A stretch of 64,000 nucleotides of DNA. Source: Aliirhizobium smilacinae. Lineage in GTDB: Bacteria > Pseudomonadota > Alphaproteobacteria > Rhizobiales > Rhizobiaceae. The DNA lies in the NCBI RefSeq assembly GCF_006335145.1, contig NZ_VDMN01000009.1, positions 62,001 through 126,000 on the forward strand, given 5' to 3'. This document shows, piece by piece, positions 36,527 to 45,177 of this stretch; the stretch's first letter is position 1, and every line of letters begins with the position of its first letter. The notes under the pieces were generated by a model. The model was not told the origin of the DNA. It ran no database searches and saw only the letters and a program-made list of their open reading frames with translations. The position numbers were made by a program, and so were the translations under genes.

Positions 36527-36552
36527 GGAACCATCCGGCTCCGGAGAAAGTT
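36527..36552 (+). promoter_or_regulatory. weak EcfG/RpoE2-like promoter
   Basis: GGAAC-N18-GTT, one base longer than the other sites but within the looser S. meliloti RpoE2 spacing. It lies 26 bp before the start at 36578. Confidence 0.4.
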
Positions 36553-36577
36553 GGGCAGGCACAAGGGAGATATTGAA

Positions 36578-36757
36578 ATGACCGACCCGAAAAACCATCC
36601 CGAGCAAGACCCGGCGGAAGGCTCGCGCGAGACGATCGAGCGCGATCTGCAACGACAAGAAGAGCAGGCCGACGATCGTAAGGCCAAATCCGGCGATGGA
36701 AGGCCGTTCGGCAGCGCCGCCGGTTCAGAGGCGGCGGAACCATCACCAGGAAGCTGA
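36578..36757 (+). CDS. small disordered hypothetical protein
   Basis: A 59-residue, highly charged and probably unstructured protein (MTDPKNHPEQDPAEGSRETI, RDLQRQEEQADDRKAKSG). The ATG at 36578 follows AAGGGAGATATTGAA. It has no family motif. It resembles small stress-induced hydrophilic proteins and lies downstream of a weak EcfG-like promoter. Confidence 0.65.
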   Translation: MTDPKNHPEQDPAEGSRETIERDLQRQEEQADDRKAKSGDGRPFGSAAGSEAAEPSPGS

Positions 36758-36787
36758 ACTAGGTCGCAGGGGAATAGGAGATTAAAG

Positions 36788-36991
36788 TTGAGCGAAACTA
36801 ACCGATCGAACAAACGGATGATCCGTATTGGAGCGACCGCGGTCATCGTCGCTATCGCGGCAGTCGCGGGAAGTTATCTCATCGGACCGGCGACAGATCC
36901 CCGCACTACGTCATCCGTGTCGGCACCCGCGCACGGCGATCCAGAGAACCTCGCGGTTCCCGCTGACCCGGCTGGCGGTTCAACCCCCTAA
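36788..36991 (+). CDS. small membrane protein
   Basis: A 67-residue protein with a basic N-terminus and one membrane helix (IGATAVIVAIAAVAGSYLIG), then a proline/serine-rich outer part. The proposed TTG start at 36788 follows TAGGAGATTAAAG. It lies 30 bp after the preceding small gene, possibly co-transcribed. No function can be given. Confidence 0.55.
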   Translation: MSETNRSNKRMIRIGATAVIVAIAAVAGSYLIGPATDPRTTSSVSAPAHGDPENLAVPADPAGGSTP

Positions 36992-37317
36992 GGCGATGCC
37001 TCCAGCTTCTCAAACCACCCGCGATACGGCGTATTTTTGGCAAGCTTCCGGTTACAGTCCGGTGCGCCGTCTTCCCACCACACCGGTCCCCGTTCTCCGA
37101 GCGCTACCTTTGCAGCATCGACGCTCTGACGGGCCATCGTCGTCGCCGAAGGTTCGCCTTGCGCTTGCTTGACCGCCCTGCGGGCGTTCATGAGCGCTGT
37201 GACGAGGTCTTGCCGTTCATTCTCCTTGAGCGCCGGATTGCTCACCCTCCAAAGTCGTCCCCGCACGACCATGTACCGGCCATCCGGAGTTCGAGGAAGG
37301 CGGCGAGGCTCCGTCAA
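36988..37317 (-). CDS. hypothetical protein in ku operon
   Basis: A 109-residue protein: RLPRTPDGRYMVVRGRLWRV, NPALKENERQDLVTALMNAR, GPVWWEDGAPDCNRKLAKN. Related proteins of unknown function are common in rhizobia. Its ATG overlaps the stop of the upstream gene by 4 bases, so it is the last gene of the ku-ku operon. Confidence 0.75.
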   Translation of the reverse strand: MTEPRRLPRTPDGRYMVVRGRLWRVSNPALKENERQDLVTALMNARRAVKQAQGEPSATTMARQSVDAAKVALGERGPVWWEDGAPDCNRKLAKNTPYRGWFEKLEASP

Positions 37318-37640
37318 ACCCGCTCCCGCAGATGCGATCGGTGTTCTCTATCCAAACCGAGAGAGCTTTTCGCGGCCAGCACGTCGCTTTCTCGTACCCA
37401 GACCTTCCCATCCAGATCTTCGCCCCGCCGAATGTTGGCTGCCGCAAGGTCACGATAAAACTCGGCGTAACGGACGAGCCGCCTCAGCGATTTCTCAGGC
37501 GGAGAGGCTGTGGCCTTCATCGCTTCGCAGGTGACGATGACCAACCAGACCGATGATCCATCGGTCACGGCGATCTGCCCGTTCTCGAAATAGATAAAAG
37601 GTGCGGGTTCACACAGACGGATCTCGGTTGCTTCCTGCAT
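37314..37640 (-). CDS. hypothetical protein in ku operon
   Basis: A 108-residue protein starting MQEATEIRLCEPAPFIYFEN, then GQIAVTDGSSVWLVIVTCEA and RLVRYAEFYRDLAAANI. No family was recognised. The ATG at 37640 lies 1 bp after the second ku stop codon, so co-expression with end-joining genes is likely. A longer upstream frame would overlap ku and is not needed. Confidence 0.7.
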   Translation of the reverse strand: MQEATEIRLCEPAPFIYFENGQIAVTDGSSVWLVIVTCEAMKATASPPEKSLRRLVRYAEFYRDLAAANIRRGEDLDGKVWVRESDVLAAKSSLGLDREHRSHLRERV

Positions 37641-37641
37641 T

Positions 37642-38454
37642 TCAGCTTGCCTTTTTCTTTTTGAGATCTGCTTCAACGCTCTTGCGCAGAGCATCCATGA
37701 TGTTCACGACATTAGAAGCGGGTGCAGCGTCCGCCTTTTTACCCTTTGCCGTCTTCTTCGGCTTGAGCTGCTTTTTCTTCTGCTCGATCAGTGCAAGCAG
37801 CGCATCCTGGATTGGATCGCTGACCATGTCCGGTGACCAGCGCGCGGTCTTCTGCTTGATCAGCTTTTGGACGAGCGGGATCAGCTCTTTGTCAGCCTCA
37901 GCCTCGATATCCTCAAAGTAGTTCTCTTCAGGCCGAACCTCATCGCCAAATCGCAAAGACCAGAGGACAATGCCGTCGTCGCGCGGTTCGAGGACAACGG
38001 CCCGCTCTCGGCGGCCGATCACCAGCTTCGAGATCCCGACGACCTTGTCGGCCTTCATCGCATCCCGGATGACGGCGAAGGCTTCGTGCCCGACCGGGTC
38101 GTCCGGCATCAGGTAATGAGGTTTTTCCAGATACACCCACTCAATGCTGTTGGCCGGTGCGAACTTGTCAATGTCGATGGTCTTAACCGTGTCGAGTGCG
38201 ACGGCATCGAGATCGTCGTCGGTCAGGATGACGTAGTCGTTTTCGCCACGAGCATAACCCTTGCCCTCATTGTCATCCTTCACCGGCTTGCCCGTCACGG
38301 AGTCAATGTACTGCGAGACGACGCGGTTTCCCGTCTCCTTGTTCAGCGTGTGAAACCGGACCTTTTCCGCCTCTGACGTCGCCGGCATCATCGACACCGG
38401 ACAGGTGACAAGCGAGAGTTTGAGATAGCCTTTCCAATAGGGACGAAGCGCCAT
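37642..38454 (-). CDS. ku: Ku-family DNA end-binding protein, second copy
   Basis: A 270-residue bacterial Ku. It begins ALRPYWKGYLKLSLVTCPV, then has EKVRFHTLNKETGNRV, DNDYVIL-like ENDYVILTDDDLDAV and the core PHYLMPDDPVGHEAFAVIRD. It ends in a lysine-rich tail (about residues 225-270) typical of Ku proteins that recruit LigD. It binds broken DNA ends as a ring. It starts 12 bp after the first ku gene on the same strand. The two proteins could form a heterodimer. Confidence 0.95.
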   Translation of the reverse strand: MALRPYWKGYLKLSLVTCPVSMMPATSEAEKVRFHTLNKETGNRVVSQYIDSVTGKPVKDDNEGKGYARGENDYVILTDDDLDAVALDTVKTIDIDKFAPANSIEWVYLEKPHYLMPDDPVGHEAFAVIRDAMKADKVVGISKLVIGRRERAVVLEPRDDGIVLWSLRFGDEVRPEENYFEDIEAEADKELIPLVQKLIKQKTARWSPDMVSDPIQDALLALIEQKKKQLKPKKTAKGKKADAAPASNVVNIMDALRKSVEADLKKKKAS

Positions 38455-38466
38455 GATTGTGTCTCC

Positions 38467-39372
38467 TCACCCTGCCTTGCGCTGCGGGGCAGCTTTCGAA
38501 GAGGCGGTCTTCGATGCCGCCCCGCGCGCGGCGCGCTGCCTGCCAGCGCCCGAGTTGGCGTTGGCTGCAGTGCGTTTCGGTGCGGTTTCCTTGGACTTGC
38601 CGAGGCCAGCACTTTCGCGCAGCGCTGCGAGCAGGTCGTTTGGCTTCGAGACCTCGACCGTCTTTCGCTTCGGCAATGCCTTGCCTTCGATCTTGGCTTT
38701 GACCAGCTCCGCAAGTGCGGCCTCATAACGGTCATCGAAGCTAGCCGGATCGAAGTCGCCCTTCTTCGTTGAGATGATATGCTTGGCCAGATCAAGCATT
38801 TCACCCTGGATCTTGATCTTCGGCATGTCCTCGAAGGCTTTCTTCGACGAGCGGACCTCGTAATCGTAGTTCAGTGTTGTCGCGATGAGGCCCTTGCCGT
38901 GCGGTCGGATGAGGACGGTGCGCATCCGCCGAAAGAGCACGGTCCTCGCGATCGCAGCAACTTTGGATTTGCGCATGCCATCTCTCAAGGCAGCGAACGC
39001 GTCTATGCCCATCTTGTCCGGCGTCAGGTAATAGGGCTTGTCGAAATAGACATCATCGACGTCGGAGCAGGGTATGAAGGCCTCAACCTCCAGCGTCTTG
39101 TTGCTCTCGGGGATCGTTGCCGCCACCTCATCAGGATCGATGATGATGTATTGCCCGTTTTCAATCTCGAAACCCTTGGTCTGGGATTCCTTCGGCACGG
39201 GCTCCTCCGTGTCATTGTCGATGAACACGCGGTTCACCCGGTTTCCAGTCGCGGTATTGATCGTGTTGAAGGTAATCCGCTCAGAGGTCGAGGCGGCTGT
39301 ATAGAGCGCGACGCCACATGACACCTCGCCGAACTTTATAAAACCTTTCCATTGAGCACGCTGACCGGCCAT
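38467..39372 (-). CDS. ku: Ku-family DNA end-binding protein, first copy
   Basis: A 301-residue bacterial Ku with QWKGFIKFGEVSCGVALYTA, ERITFNTINTATGNRVNRVF, PYYLTPDKMGIDAFAALRDG and a long basic, alanine/lysine-rich C-terminal tail (about residues 250-301). The ATG at 39372 (MAGQRAQWKG) follows GTGAGGAG. The tail is longer than in its neighbour. It is the first gene of a four-gene operon. A loosely spaced RpoE2-like promoter lies upstream. Confidence 0.95.
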   Translation of the reverse strand: MAGQRAQWKGFIKFGEVSCGVALYTAASTSERITFNTINTATGNRVNRVFIDNDTEEPVPKESQTKGFEIENGQYIIIDPDEVAATIPESNKTLEVEAFIPCSDVDDVYFDKPYYLTPDKMGIDAFAALRDGMRKSKVAAIARTVLFRRMRTVLIRPHGKGLIATTLNYDYEVRSSKKAFEDMPKIKIQGEMLDLAKHIISTKKGDFDPASFDDRYEAALAELVKAKIEGKALPKRKTVEVSKPNDLLAALRESAGLGKSKETAPKRTAANANSGAGRQRAARGAASKTASSKAAPQRKAG

Positions 39373-39409
39373 ATCGAACTCCTCACACAGGACGCAACCT
39401 ATGCGATTC

Positions 39410-39435
39410 AACTGCGTCGCAGGAGACTCAGTTCC
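39410..39435 (-). promoter_or_regulatory. possible RpoE2/EcfG-like promoter of the ku operon
   Basis: On the minus strand it reads GGAAC-N18-GTT, one base longer than the strict sites. It lies 38 bp before the ku start at 39372. Confidence 0.4.
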
Positions 39436-39573
39436 GTTTCGAAAAATGAATCATTTTCAATGGCTTGATTCAATTTTCCACTGCAACCATGAGATTCAAA
39501 TCAAGCCTCTGGATTCGAAGCATTTTTTTGGCCGCGGGAGTTAATCGCATATCGCAACCGAAGGAGACATCAG

Positions 39574-39758
39574 ATGTCGAAGAAAGAGCTGATCGATACC
39601 GGGACAGACAAGCGCTACGTCCGCTGCGACGAAAAGGGACCGTTTAAGGGGATTGTCGATGTCGGTCCCTCGCTCTCCGTCGACAAGCGGCAGAAGCCAA
39701 AACCGTCGCCAAGCCGGGTGAAGGTGACAATGGCGATCACCGCCCGGCGAAGCATTAG
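39574..39758 (+). pseudogene. small hydrophilic protein gene, frameshifted
   Basis: It begins MSKKELIDTGTDKRYVRCDE, a start known from small rhizobial proteins that continue with a basic glycine/lysine tail. After VDKRQK a one-base deletion near 39695 changes the frame; in the shifted frame the expected tail AKTVAKPGEGDNGDHRPAKH follows to a TAG at 39756. The ribosome site CCGAAGGAGACATCAG is intact. Its end touches an IS110 remnant. Confidence 0.65.
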
Positions 39759-39945
39759 GGTGTCACCATGAACGGTATCGCTGGCGACCGGAACAAACCG
39801 CATCGTTGGGCGGGCCATCGCCTCGCACAGCCCTTCGGCGTCGGCAGCGTCATTCTTGTTCCGCTTAACGTAAGGCTTGGCGAGTTGTGGTGCGATCATC
39901 TTCACCTCATGTCCAAATGAGGCGAGTAGAGACCGAAACGCCTAC
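39745..39945 (-). mobile_element. IS110-family transposase remnant
   Basis: On the minus strand the frame reads AFRSLLASFGHEVKMIAPQ, KPYVKRNKNDAADAEGLCEA and RPTMRFVPV, the typical IS110 DEDD transposase segment around NKNDAADAE. Only about 65 codons remain; both ends of the element are missing. It is inactive and marks a past insertion or deletion between the ku region and the conjugation genes. Confidence 0.85.
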
Positions 39946-40111
39946 CCCGAGTGTCGTTGGTAACTTACGGCTCCACAGTACCCCCAACCGGATCTGCAGA
40001 GACCGCCACGCTGCGCTATGCGGATTGGCTAAGGAAAAAGGGGAGGGATTTTGACAGGGAGCATATTTGACCCGCCTCTCTCTTGAGAGGCAGATATCAC
40101 GATGATATAAA

Positions 40112-40127
40112 TTATACTGCAGTGTAA
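40112..40127. promoter_or_regulatory. T4SS operator-like palindrome, site A
   Basis: TTATAC-TGCA-GTGTAA, one mismatch from a perfect inverted repeat. It lies 128 bp before the lipoprotein gene at 40256. The same element occurs before virB1 and at 60804. Confidence 0.6.
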
Positions 40128-40255
40128 TATTTTCCATGGCTGTCATATCTGGCAAGCGATCGATCTCTTTTGACGATGGAGTGGTTCAGGTTCCTCTCGC
40201 GATTGACACCTCGCCAGCGACGCTGGCTATGGCCAAGAATTCAAGGAGTAACGGC

Positions 40256-40708
40256 ATGCAGAATTTCAGGGCGATTTGCCTAGTCTCGATCTTCACGGCA
40301 TCGTTGACAGGATGCGCGAGCGTCAACTCGCGACCGCTCCCGCCGGCGCCCTACACCTATCTGAGCCTCGCTGCCTGCAGGCATTATGGATCGACGATCG
40401 TCGACTGCCAATTGGAGTATGGCACGAATTTCGCGCGTCACCGTCTGGGTTCGATTCAGCAGATGGGACGCGGCTATCCATCCGCTGACGACCATCGCTA
40501 TCAGGTTGTCTTCTGCGCTTCGGTGCCACGCATTCAAAAAGAGCTGCCGAACTATATCTGCCAAATCTACGGCGCACGATCGGGGGTGGATGCCGGATCG
40601 GTGCTGGTCAAGGGTGGCACGGCGGTCCGTCTCGCCAAGATTTTCGGGGATCAGGAGCAAATCCGGTATCGCTGGATGCCGGATCGTTGGTCACGCGTAG
40701 GCGATTGA
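40256..40708 (+). CDS. predicted lipoprotein upstream of virB1
   Basis: A 150-residue protein with a lipoprotein signal (AICLVSIFTASLTGCAS, lipobox LTGC) and a cysteine-containing exported domain (LSLAACRHYGSTIVDCQLEY, then VVFCASVPRIQ and YICQIYGARSG). The four later cysteines may form disulfides. No family was recognised, but its place just before the virB operon and next to shared operator sites suggests a role in conjugation. The ATG at 40256 follows CAAGGAGTAACGGC. Confidence 0.75.
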   Translation: MQNFRAICLVSIFTASLTGCASVNSRPLPPAPYTYLSLAACRHYGSTIVDCQLEYGTNFARHRLGSIQQMGRGYPSADDHRYQVVFCASVPRIQKELPNYICQIYGARSGVDAGSVLVKGGTAVRLAKIFGDQEQIRYRWMPDRWSRVGD

Positions 40709-40754
40709 GATTCCATCGTTTCGAACACGTGGCGGAACTTCGACAACGGAAAAA

Positions 40755-40770
40755 TTATACGAAAGTGACA
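40755..40770. promoter_or_regulatory. T4SS operator-like half-site, site D
   Basis: TTATAC-GAAA-GTGACA; only the left half matches fully. It lies 53 bp (about five helical turns) from site B before virB1. Confidence 0.4.
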
Positions 40771-40807
40771 TTTCGGTTGATTTTTGCACAGGAATACGGT
40801 TCAAGAC

Positions 40808-40823
40808 TTATACCGCAGTATAA
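40808..40823. promoter_or_regulatory. T4SS operator-like palindrome, site B (perfect)
   Basis: TTATAC-CGCA-GTATAA, a perfect 6-bp inverted repeat with a 4-bp spacer. It includes a TATAAT that could be the -10 of the virB promoter; virB1 starts at 40842. Confidence 0.65.
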
Positions 40824-40841
40824 TTTTCAATCGGTTCGGAA

Positions 40842-41957
40842 ATGGATCACAGCTCGCTTTATCTTAGGATGTTGCCGCAAGGCCTACTGTTGCGGAGTTC
40901 GGTTCGGTCCGCAATCGCCTCGGTCTTTTTACTCACGGGGTATAAACCAGTCTTCAGCAACGAACATCATATCTGGCAAGATAGAGCGACCGAATGGCAT
41001 TTTGCAGGTTCACGCGCAGCACCTAAATCCGCAAGGCTGTCATCCAGATCCACGATACTGGCGGAAGCGCCCCAACCAATCCTTGTTTCTGCCCCGGTGA
41101 TCAACTCTGAAAGCCTCGCAGCGCGGTTCGCCGGACCACCGCCCGGCTCGAGCCACCCTCTGCCTATTCCTGCCGACGGCCCAAAACCACCCGCATTGCA
41201 TCGTCTGTCTCTCCCTATGGCGCCGAGCGACGACGAAGTTGCGAAACGCCAGCGTGCTGCCTATTCCTCGGTCGGCGTCTTCTCGCTCGGCGAAAAGCCG
41301 ACTGAAACCGGACCCGAGGCGGATAGAGGGACCCAACAACCATCTCATATCGTGGCGCCGCGAAGCGATCTTCTTGATGGCGTACCGGAAGCTTACGCGG
41401 CACTCGCTGTCCGGATCGCGGCAGAAGAAGAGGTCGATCCGAACTGGGTGCTGGCCGTCATGCGTGCCGAGAACGCAGGCTTCGATCGGCAGCTGGCCAG
41501 CTTGGCCGGAGCCATCGGCCTAATGCAGGTCATGCCGCAGATAGGAACGGCGTTTGGTGCTACCGACCTGACCGACCCCGAACAGAATATTCGCGCCGGA
41601 ACGCGCTTTTTGCACCTCCTGATCGGCAAATACCGCAATCCTGTCCTGATCGCATCGGCCTACAACGCCGGAGAGCCGCGCGTCGATGCCACCCATTCGC
41701 TGCCGTTGATCCAGGACACCGCCGACTATGTCACGCGGGTCGTCGGATACTACACGGGGATGCCAGCGGCTCTCCCGGCGGCTCAAGCGGGCACCTCGCG
41801 AGCTGCCCACAGGGGGCGGGCCGAGCGGGCAAAGTCTCCAATGCTTGTCTTCTCAGTCGCAGAACCGCCCGAGGCGCTCGGGCCAGCTCATCACGAGCAT
41901 GATCCGATCGGTTCCGGCGGTCCGGTGAAGATCGTCAAGGAAGAGGAAGTCCAATGA
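40842..41957 (+). CDS. virB1: VirB1-like lytic transglycosylase
   Basis: A 371-residue protein. A hydrophobic N-terminal stretch and a long proline-rich linker precede an SLT domain (about residues 185-310): the catalytic glutamate in VMRAENAGFD, then GAIGLMQVMP, NIRAGTRFL and ASAYNAGEP. It opens peptidoglycan locally so that the secretion channel can assemble. The C-terminal 60 residues are basic and unlike VirB1 of the Ti plasmid. Its stop overlaps the virB2 start (ATGA). The ATG at 40842 has only a weak ribosome site. Confidence 0.88.
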   Translation: MDHSSLYLRMLPQGLLLRSSVRSAIASVFLLTGYKPVFSNEHHIWQDRATEWHFAGSRAAPKSARLSSRSTILAEAPQPILVSAPVINSESLAARFAGPPPGSSHPLPIPADGPKPPALHRLSLPMAPSDDEVAKRQRAAYSSVGVFSLGEKPTETGPEADRGTQQPSHIVAPRSDLLDGVPEAYAALAVRIAAEEEVDPNWVLAVMRAENAGFDRQLASLAGAIGLMQVMPQIGTAFGATDLTDPEQNIRAGTRFLHLLIGKYRNPVLIASAYNAGEPRVDATHSLPLIQDTADYVTRVVGYYTGMPAALPAAQAGTSRAAHRGRAERAKSPMLVFSVAEPPEALGPAHHEHDPIGSGGPVKIVKEEEVQ

Positions 41958-42325
41958 GAAATTCCGCACTCACAGTTGAGGTCGCCATCTTTTACGTAAG
42001 GGCCGCCTGGTATTGGATCACAAAGCATAAAGCCATTGGCAACATGGCATGCGTGGTTGCAGCAAGTATGATCCTTGTGCTGGTCCAATACGAGCCGGCC
42101 GCTGCCCAGAACCTGGACGCTCTTCAGAATGCTGCCGACAGGCTTGTTCAATTCTTCACCGGACCCTTCGGCCGCTCAGTCGGTGCGATCGCGTTCATCG
42201 GCATGTTCCTGGCCGCAGCCTTCGGCTATTGGTCATGGGGGGCGCTGTTGCGGGTTGGTGGAAGCCTTGCGGGCATGTTCGCGGCCGCGGAGCTCGTCGA
42301 CTTTCTCGCCGGCACTGGGGCCTGA
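41954..42325 (+). CDS. virB2: VirB2-like major pilin
   Basis: A 123-residue pro-pilin. A long signal sequence ends in EPAAAQ, giving a mature pilin of about 70 residues with two hydrophobic helices (SVGAIAFIGMFLAAAFGYWS and the LRVGGSLAGMFAAAELV stretch). It forms the conjugative pilus shaft. It overlaps virB1 by 4 bases and is followed by virB3 after 2 bp. Confidence 0.9.
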   Translation: MRNSALTVEVAIFYVRAAWYWITKHKAIGNMACVVAASMILVLVQYEPAAAQNLDALQNAADRLVQFFTGPFGRSVGAIAFIGMFLAAAFGYWSWGALLRVGGSLAGMFAAAELVDFLAGTGA

Positions 42326-42327
42326 TC

Positions 42328-42654
42328 TTGGCCGGCGGCGGCACGACGATCGATGGGGGCGATGAGACCATCGAATCCTATCCCGTCATTCTTGCCCTGA
42401 CACGTCCACCAACGGTCATGGGCGTTCCATACACCTATTTCCTCGCCGAATGCTTCGTGTCGCTGATGGTGTTCATGATCCTTGGCTCGATCCTCTGGTT
42501 TCCGGTCATGTTCATCGTCCTCCACGGTATTCTCTACGTGCTGACCGTCAAGCTCGATCTCTGGTTTTTCGACATCGTCGGGCGGCTCAGCATGTGCGGC
42601 GTCAATCCCCTCGGCCGCCGGCTGGGCGGCGGTATCAGGACCTACGGAGTCTAA
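42328..42654 (+). CDS. virB3: VirB3-like inner-membrane protein
   Basis: A 108-residue protein: YPVILALTRPPTVMGVPYTY, then two adjacent membrane segments (ECFVSLMVFMILGSILWFPV, MFIVLHGILYVLTV) and NPLGRRLGGGIRTYGV. This is the normal VirB3 size and layout, and it works with VirB4 in pilus assembly. The TTG at 42328, directly after the virB2 stop, is the only start giving this length. Confidence 0.88.
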   Translation: MAGGGTTIDGGDETIESYPVILALTRPPTVMGVPYTYFLAECFVSLMVFMILGSILWFPVMFIVLHGILYVLTVKLDLWFFDIVGRLSMCGVNPLGRRLGGGIRTYGV

Positions 42655-42657
42655 GTG

Positions 42658-45177
42658 ATGAGCACGATGGCACGTTCCTTGAAAGGAAGCCTGTCGAAAG
42701 GTTGGGAGATCTTCGCAGACAAGAGCGTCGCGACCCATGTCCCTTTTTATGTCCCAATCGAAAACGGCATCATCCGGCTGAAGAACGATTGCCTGGTCTC
42801 GACCATCCAGCTGACCGGGTTCTCCTTCGAAACCGCCGACATCGAAACAATCAACATGCTGCAGCGCCAGCGCAACGCTGCCTTCCGTGCGATCTCCTCC
42901 ATCGGCAATTTCGCACTCTACACGCATGTCATCAGGCGCAAGGTTGCGCCATCGCTGCCCTCGACCTTTGCCGATCCGTTCATGCAGCGTCTCGACCACG
43001 TCTATCAGTCGAGCATCTCCAGGAACGAGATGTTCGTCAACGATACCTATGTCTCGCTGGTCGTCCGGCCCTTGTTCAAAAAGGGGTCGACCCTGTCTCG
43101 CCTCATGGGCATCGGCGGCAATGTCGTTCGTAAGGAGCAGTTCCGGGCGATGCGGGAACGGCTGGTCGAGGCCACCCGGGCGCTGGAAAAGTCGCTTGCC
43201 GTCTACAGTCCTAAGGTTCTGCGCGACGTCCAGCGCATCGCGGCCGATCTTGGCCATGGTCGTGCGATTTACAAGGCGATCGCCGACGATGCCGTTCTGG
43301 AGGAGGGCGCTCGAAAGATCTGGTTCTCCGAACAATGCGAGTTCTTTTACACCCTGCTGAATGGTGGCCGCGTGCGTCCGGTCCGTCTCGGCAATACACC
43401 GATCGATGAAATGCTGCCGGCGCGCCGCACCTCGATCGGCAACCGCCTCATTCATCTTGGGGGCGATACGGCCGGCGACGACCGGTTTGCCGCCATGGTG
43501 TCGTTGAAGGAATACCCGCCCGAGACCGGGGCTGGCATGCTCGACTATATCCTCAAGCTGCCATTCGAAATGGTGTTGACCCAGTCGATGTCCTTTGTCG
43601 ACGACATGTCCGCACGGGGCCGCATCGAGCGTCTCGATCGGCAAATGTCGAAAGCGGACGAGGGCGGATCGAGTGTCCAGGCCAATCTCGATATCGCTCG
43701 GGACGAGCTTGCCCGTAAGCGTGTAGCGTTCGCCGAACATCATCTGACCGTCATGCCGATCGCCAAATCCATCGCCCGGCTCGATGATGCGGTCGCCCTG
43801 ATCGGCAATGAGCTGGGCGCGCTCGGCGCATCCTATGTCCGCGAGGACCTCAATACTGAGCCTGCCTACTGGGCGCAACTTCCGGGCAATCAGGCCTATA
43901 TCGCACGCCGCGCGATGATCTCAACCTTGAACTGTGCCGGATTAAGCAGCTTCCACGCTTATCCTTATGGCAAGCCTGACGGCAATCATTGGGGACCGGC
44001 GATCACGATCTTCGAGACGACGTCCGGCACGCCGTTTTTCTTTAATTTCCATCAGGGCGATGTGGGGCATGCGACCGTCTTCGGACCGACCGGTTCTGGC
44101 AAGACGGTGATCATGTCCTTCCTGATCCTTCAGGCTTATCGCGTCAGTCCGCGGCTGAAGACGATCGTCTTCGACAAAGACAGGGGCCTCGACATCATGG
44201 TCAGGGCCGCGGGCGGCACCTACATGGCGCTGGAGCCGGGAGAGCCCTCGGGCTGGAACCCGTTGCTTCTCGACGATACCGAGGAAAATCGCGTCTTTCT
44301 CTATGGCCTGCTCAGCTTCATGCTGAAGCCGACAAAGCAGGGAGAAAGCCTCTCGCCTCAGGAAGAGGCGATTATCCGCAATGCCATCAAGTCCGTCCTT
44401 AAGACCAAGGACAGGTCCTATCGGCGCCTTTCGTCCTTGCGTGCGCTTCTTGCCGGCAGCGAGCGCACCGAGGGCAGTCTGATCGCCAGGCTCGACAAGT
44501 GGGTCGACAAGGGACCCTATGCCTGGCTCTTCGACAATGCCGACGACAGGCTCGACATTTCCCGTCCGATGATCGGCTTCGACATGACCTCGATCCTCGA
44601 CGATCCGACGGTTCGCACCGCCGCACTCCTCTACATGTTCCATCGCCTCGAAAGGATCTACGACGGCAAGGCGCCGATCATCAATCTGATGGACGAAGCC
44701 TGGAAGTTGCTCGACGACGACGAGTTCAAGCGCACCATGAAGGATTATTTCAAGACCATCCGAAAGCGGAATGGCCTGGTGATCTTCGGGACGCAGTCGG
44801 CCGACGACGTGGTCCAATCGAGTGTCAGCCGCACCATCATCGAACAGACCTCCACCAATATATTCTTCGCCAATCCTAAGGCCGACGAGAGCTCGTACAT
44901 GGAGCACTTTGGCTTATCGAGAGCCGAATTCGACTGGGTCAAGAACGGCGATCCGAGCTCTCGTTTCATGCTGATCAAGCAAGCGAAAAGCAGCGTGATC
45001 GCGCGTGTAGACATGTCCCATATGCCCGAATTCATCAAGGTCTTGTCAGGGCGGGAAGAGACCGTTCGCGAGGTGGAGATGCTCCGCGACGAATACGGTG
45101 AGGACCCGAAGGGCTGGCTGTCGAAATTCTGCGACTGGGAAGGGGACGCGTCCGATGACCACGCCACGACTTCCTGA
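42658..45177 (+). CDS. virB4: VirB4 ATPase of the type IV secretion system
   Basis: An 839-residue VirB4. The N-terminal domain starts around HVPFYVPIENGIIRLKN. The ATPase core has Walker A GPTGSGKT (residues 476-483) and Walker B with D679-E680 in NLMDEAWKLLDDDEFKRTMK. It powers substrate transfer and pilus assembly at the inner membrane. The ATG at 42658 has GGAG at good spacing; a GTG at 42655 is also possible. Its end overlaps the next gene by 23 bp. Confidence 0.95.
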   Translation: MSTMARSLKGSLSKGWEIFADKSVATHVPFYVPIENGIIRLKNDCLVSTIQLTGFSFETADIETINMLQRQRNAAFRAISSIGNFALYTHVIRRKVAPSLPSTFADPFMQRLDHVYQSSISRNEMFVNDTYVSLVVRPLFKKGSTLSRLMGIGGNVVRKEQFRAMRERLVEATRALEKSLAVYSPKVLRDVQRIAADLGHGRAIYKAIADDAVLEEGARKIWFSEQCEFFYTLLNGGRVRPVRLGNTPIDEMLPARRTSIGNRLIHLGGDTAGDDRFAAMVSLKEYPPETGAGMLDYILKLPFEMVLTQSMSFVDDMSARGRIERLDRQMSKADEGGSSVQANLDIARDELARKRVAFAEHHLTVMPIAKSIARLDDAVALIGNELGALGASYVREDLNTEPAYWAQLPGNQAYIARRAMISTLNCAGLSSFHAYPYGKPDGNHWGPAITIFETTSGTPFFFNFHQGDVGHATVFGPTGSGKTVIMSFLILQAYRVSPRLKTIVFDKDRGLDIMVRAAGGTYMALEPGEPSGWNPLLLDDTEENRVFLYGLLSFMLKPTKQGESLSPQEEAIIRNAIKSVLKTKDRSYRRLSSLRALLAGSERTEGSLIARLDKWVDKGPYAWLFDNADDRLDISRPMIGFDMTSILDDPTVRTAALLYMFHRLERIYDGKAPIINLMDEAWKLLDDDEFKRTMKDYFKTIRKRNGLVIFGTQSADDVVQSSVSRTIIEQTSTNIFFANPKADESSYMEHFGLSRAEFDWVKNGDPSSRFMLIKQAKSSVIARVDMSHMPEFIKVLSGREETVREVEMLRDEYGEDPKGWLSKFCDWEGDASDDHATTS

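Noticed and set aside
42226..43878. 550-codon minus-strand frame opposite virB3/virB4
   Set aside because: It is a long shadow caused by high GC; the plus strand encodes conserved VirB proteins.
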